Below, piece by piece: positions 61,969 through 64,000 of a stretch of 64,000 nucleotides of DNA. The translations under genes were made by a program, and so were the position numbers. The stretch spans positions 310,001-374,000 of the forward strand of contig JAJVIF010000003.1 in the NCBI GenBank assembly GCA_022072165.1, in the 5' to 3' direction. The stretch comes from a bacterium. GTDB taxonomy: Bacteria; JAJVIF01. Position 1 is the first letter of the stretch, and each line of letters begins with the position of its first letter. The notes beneath the pieces are model-generated. The model saw only the letters and a list, made by a program, of their open reading frames with translations, did no database searches and had not been told where the DNA came from.

Positions 61969-63231
61969 ATGGCGACATCGATCCAGGAAGTCATCACGAA
62001 GCCCCAGATCCAGCAGACCTATGTTGAGGTCTTCTGGCGGGCTGTGCTCTGGATGGAAGACAAGGTCAACCGGGCGTTCAACAACCGGCTGAATCCCTTT
62101 TACTACCACGGAGCGCTCCCGAACTTCTTCCTCTTTACGCTGTTTGCGACGGGCATCTTCCTGATGTTCCACTACATCCCCACCCGGCCCCGGGCGTATA
62201 CGGAAATCGAGTTCATGACGAACTCGGTGCCGTTCGGGGTCTGGATGCGGGGGGTCCATCGCTACGCGGCTGACGGGATGATGATCGTGGTGCTGGTGCA
62301 CATGTTCCGGGTCTGGTTCACCGACCGGTACCGGGGCTCCCGCATCCTCCCCTGGCTCACCGGCGTCGGGCTCCTCTGGATGCTGTATATCGTCGGCATC
62401 ACCGGGTACATGCTGATCTGGGATGGCCGGGCACAGATCGTGACCGCCATGACCCTGGATATGTTCTCTACGGTGCCGTTGATCGGCGGCTGGCTGCAGG
62501 ACTTCCTGCGGGGCGGCGAGGCTATCACCGACAACACGCTGGGTCGTTACTTTTCGATCCACATCATGTTCGCGGTGGGGATCTTCTTCTTCCTGGTGCT
62601 GCATTACATCCGGTTGTACAAACCGAAGACTTCGACCCCCATGCCCCTCTGGATGGTGTTCCTGGGGATCACGTTCATCATCGCCGGGGCGGTGCCGGTG
62701 ACGGCAGATCTGCCGACCCCGCTGATATTCCCGGGGACTGGTGACAACGTGGCCGGGTATTCCCGGAGCATGGGCATCAGCTACGACGAGGCCGTGAGCA
62801 TGGCGGCGCAGGCTGCCGGCGCGGAGCTCGCGGCTGGTGACGCCTCCTGGACCATCGACTGGCTGTACATGTGGCCCTATGGTCTGTACTACTCCATCGG
62901 ACCGGGAGCCTTCTGGCTCTTCATGGCCCTGATTACGGTGCTCTTCTTTGTGCCGTACTTCGTGAAGACGCACCGGCCTTTTGCCTACGTCATCGAGGAA
63001 GCCTGTGTCGGCTGCCAGCTCTGCTACCTCGACTGCCCCTTCAACGCCATCGAAATGATCGAGAAGCCGAGCCTCAAGAAGGGGCGCAAACCGAAACTGC
63101 TGGCGATCGTGTACGAAGCGCGCTGCACCTCCTGTGGAGTCTGCGTCGGTTCCTGCGCGTATGAGGCGATCGAGATCCCGCGAGTCCGCTCGCAGGAGAT
63201 CGAGGCCGCGGTCGCGGCGCTGTGCAGCTAG
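61969..63231 (+). CDS. Cytochrome b fused to a 2x[4Fe-4S] ferredoxin domain
   Basis: 420 residues. The first 340 are a cytochrome b with both ligand pairs intact: His97/His111 (VHRYAADGMMIVVLVH) and His198/His212 (IHIMFAVGIFFFLVLH). A helix-rich C-terminal part has IDWLYMWPYG in the place of a PEWY-type motif. Residues 346-356 and 386-396 are CxxCxxCxxxC clusters (CVGCQLCYLDCP; CTSCGVCVGSCA), on the cytoplasmic side by topology. It would carry electrons from the quinone pool to a soluble iron-sulfur partner, or the reverse. Confidence 0.87.
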   Translation: MATSIQEVITKPQIQQTYVEVFWRAVLWMEDKVNRAFNNRLNPFYYHGALPNFFLFTLFATGIFLMFHYIPTRPRAYTEIEFMTNSVPFGVWMRGVHRYAADGMMIVVLVHMFRVWFTDRYRGSRILPWLTGVGLLWMLYIVGITGYMLIWDGRAQIVTAMTLDMFSTVPLIGGWLQDFLRGGEAITDNTLGRYFSIHIMFAVGIFFFLVLHYIRLYKPKTSTPMPLWMVFLGITFIIAGAVPVTADLPTPLIFPGTGDNVAGYSRSMGISYDEAVSMAAQAAGAELAAGDASWTIDWLYMWPYGLYYSIGPGAFWLFMALITVLFFVPYFVKTHRPFAYVIEEACVGCQLCYLDCPFNAIEMIEKPSLKKGRKPKLLAIVYEARCTSCGVCVGSCAYEAIEIPRVRSQEIEAAVAALCS

Positions 63232-63259
63232 ACTGGAAAGCCGTCAGAGAGGACCTGCC

Positions 63260-63760
63260 GTGAGCGAGACTGCCACCGCTGTCGGAGCCCCAGAGAAAGT
63301 CCGGATCATCGGCTTTGTCTGCGAACGGGCGTACGACCTGGAGAAAATCCTGAACGCCGACGGGACCCTGAAAGCGGATCCTGATGTCCGGCTCATCGCC
63401 CTGCCCTGCAGTGGCATGGTGCAGCCGGGGTTCATCGAAAAGGCGCTGGAGGCAGGCGCGCAGGGCGCTTTCGTTATGGGCTGCCTCCTTGGCGACTGCT
63501 ACTTTCGGGACGGGAACTACGTCATCAAAGAGCGGATCGAACGGACCCGGCGGCCGCAGATCAAGCGCAAGTACAACCTCGAGCAGATCGGGACCATCTG
63601 GTTCTCCCGGGCCATGATGGAAGAAGAACTCTACGGTCTCATCGCCAGTTTCAAGGACCGGGCGCTTTCCTTCTGTAAGGAGCATCCGGAGAAGATGCCA
63701 GCGGCTATCGCCGCGCACGAGGCGGAGCTCCGCCGGTCCCGCGCTGCCGCCCGGAAGTAA
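63260..63760 (+). CDS. MvhD/HdrD-like iron-sulfur subunit
   Basis: 166 residues from GTG 63260. Family match: FVCERAYDL near 19-27, LPCSGMVQPGFIEKALEAGA at 48-67, VMGCLLGDCYF at 72-82, GNYVIKERIERTR. Cys21, Cys50, Cys75 and Cys80 remain; the usual second Cys of the first pair (CxxC) is Arg-Ala and the usual His after GDC is Tyr. In archaea MvhD links hydrogenase to heterodisulfide reductase through a [2Fe-2S] centre. Placed right after the ferredoxin-cytochrome b, it probably takes its electrons. Confidence 0.82.
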   Translation: MSETATAVGAPEKVRIIGFVCERAYDLEKILNADGTLKADPDVRLIALPCSGMVQPGFIEKALEAGAQGAFVMGCLLGDCYFRDGNYVIKERIERTRRPQIKRKYNLEQIGTIWFSRAMMEEELYGLIASFKDRALSFCKEHPEKMPAAIAAHEAELRRSRAAARK

Positions 63761-63810
63761 CGACCGGACGTTCCGTTCGTATCGCAGTCTCATCGCTGGA
63801 GGGCCCGCTG

Positions 63811-63951
63811 ATGGCCAAGCCTGACATCCCGAAGCCGCCGGTCGATCCCCGCGAAGTCACCGCGGTCGATATCCGGTATGTGGCGTACTTCGCCTTCTTC
63901 GCCTTTATTCTCTACATCATCGCCAGCTTCGGCCTCATCGCCGAGGTCTAA
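63811..63951 (+). CDS. Small single-pass membrane protein of the respiratory operon
   Basis: 46 residues: Pro-rich cytosolic N-terminus (AKPDIPKPPVDPREVTAVD) and one helix (YVAYFAFFAFILYIIASFGL). GGAGGG lies 12 nt before the ATG. Probably an accessory subunit by position. Confidence 0.6.
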   Translation: MAKPDIPKPPVDPREVTAVDIRYVAYFAFFAFILYIIASFGLIAEV

Positions 63952-63972
63952 GCGTCAAAGGACCCGCTGCGC

Positions 63973-64000
63973 ATGGAACCGGTCCAGTACGGCTATCTTT
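63973..64000 (+). CDS. Next gene of the operon, first nine codons only
   Basis: ATG 63973 opens a frame (MEPVQYGYL) that runs off the right edge. It is 21 nt after the previous stop in the same direction. Nothing can be said about its product. Confidence 0.4.

Overview
This is a 64-kb, GC-rich, densely coded piece of a bacterial chromosome with genes on both strands. The cell is a diderm: there is a KdsC-type phosphatase (Kdo/LPS synthesis), a TolC-family outer-membrane protein, and a CzcCBA-type tripartite efflux pump. It respires oxygen, with a cbb3-type oxidase and a Rieske/cytochrome b module. No rRNA is present, so I do not assign a phylum; housekeeping genes (dnaN, cmk, rarA, one tRNA-Pro) show this is chromosome. 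A genome-style feature runs through the window: about twenty genes have a TANNNT box (most often TACAAT or TACACT) ending 6-10 nt before the start codon, usually without a Shine-Dalgarno, which points to widespread leaderless transcription. Short intergenic hairpins recur at many sites.

Layout. 0-9.4 kb: partial sugar epimerase, two methyltransferases, cytidylate kinase, exported TPR protein, a gene that seems to start at ATT, and dnaN preceded by a 569-bp gene-free stretch with DnaA-box-like 9-mers and AT-rich blocks (candidate oriC). 9.4-16.5 kb: a decayed gene with two in-frame TGA codons and a frameshift, an M20 amidohydrolase, a family-2 glycosyltransferase, tRNA-Pro(UGG), and a soluble PAS histidine kinase. 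16.6-25.6 kb: heavy-metal efflux operon, DhnA-type aldolase, GH3 enzyme, VOC protein.

25.6-35.8 kb is a tryptophan/kynurenine-type catabolic region: tryptophan 2,3-dioxygenase, a luciferase-like flavoprotein, an asparaginase-II-like hydrolase, an ALDH8A1-like aldehyde dehydrogenase, AmnB-like extradiol dioxygenase, an AmnA-AmnD fusion (dioxygenase alpha subunit plus RidA-type deaminase), and kynurenine formamidase. An MntA/HepT toxin-antitoxin pair and a coiled-coil gene made of 42-bp tandem repeats sit inside the run. A second MNT/HEPN pair, a type III restriction-modification system and a HigB/HigA-ImmA module follow (34.3-44.5 kb), making this a defence-rich stretch.

44.5-54.9 kb: large membrane proteins, KdsC, RmlD, two TlpA-like thioredoxins, and an ECF-like sigma factor with a coupled membrane protein. 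55-64 kb is one long co-directional respiratory operon: CcoN, a two-haem CcoO-like subunit, two CcoS-like small proteins, a dihaem lipoprotein, a Rieske protein, a cytochrome b that lacks the haem bH ligands, a second cytochrome b fused to a 2x[4Fe-4S] ferredoxin, and an MvhD-like iron-sulfur protein. Its promoter carries a perfect TGTGA-N6-TCACA palindrome. The Rieske / split cytochrome b / ferredoxin / MvhD assembly linked to a cbb3 oxidase, and the AmnA-AmnD kynurenine cluster, are the best candidates for an undescribed system.
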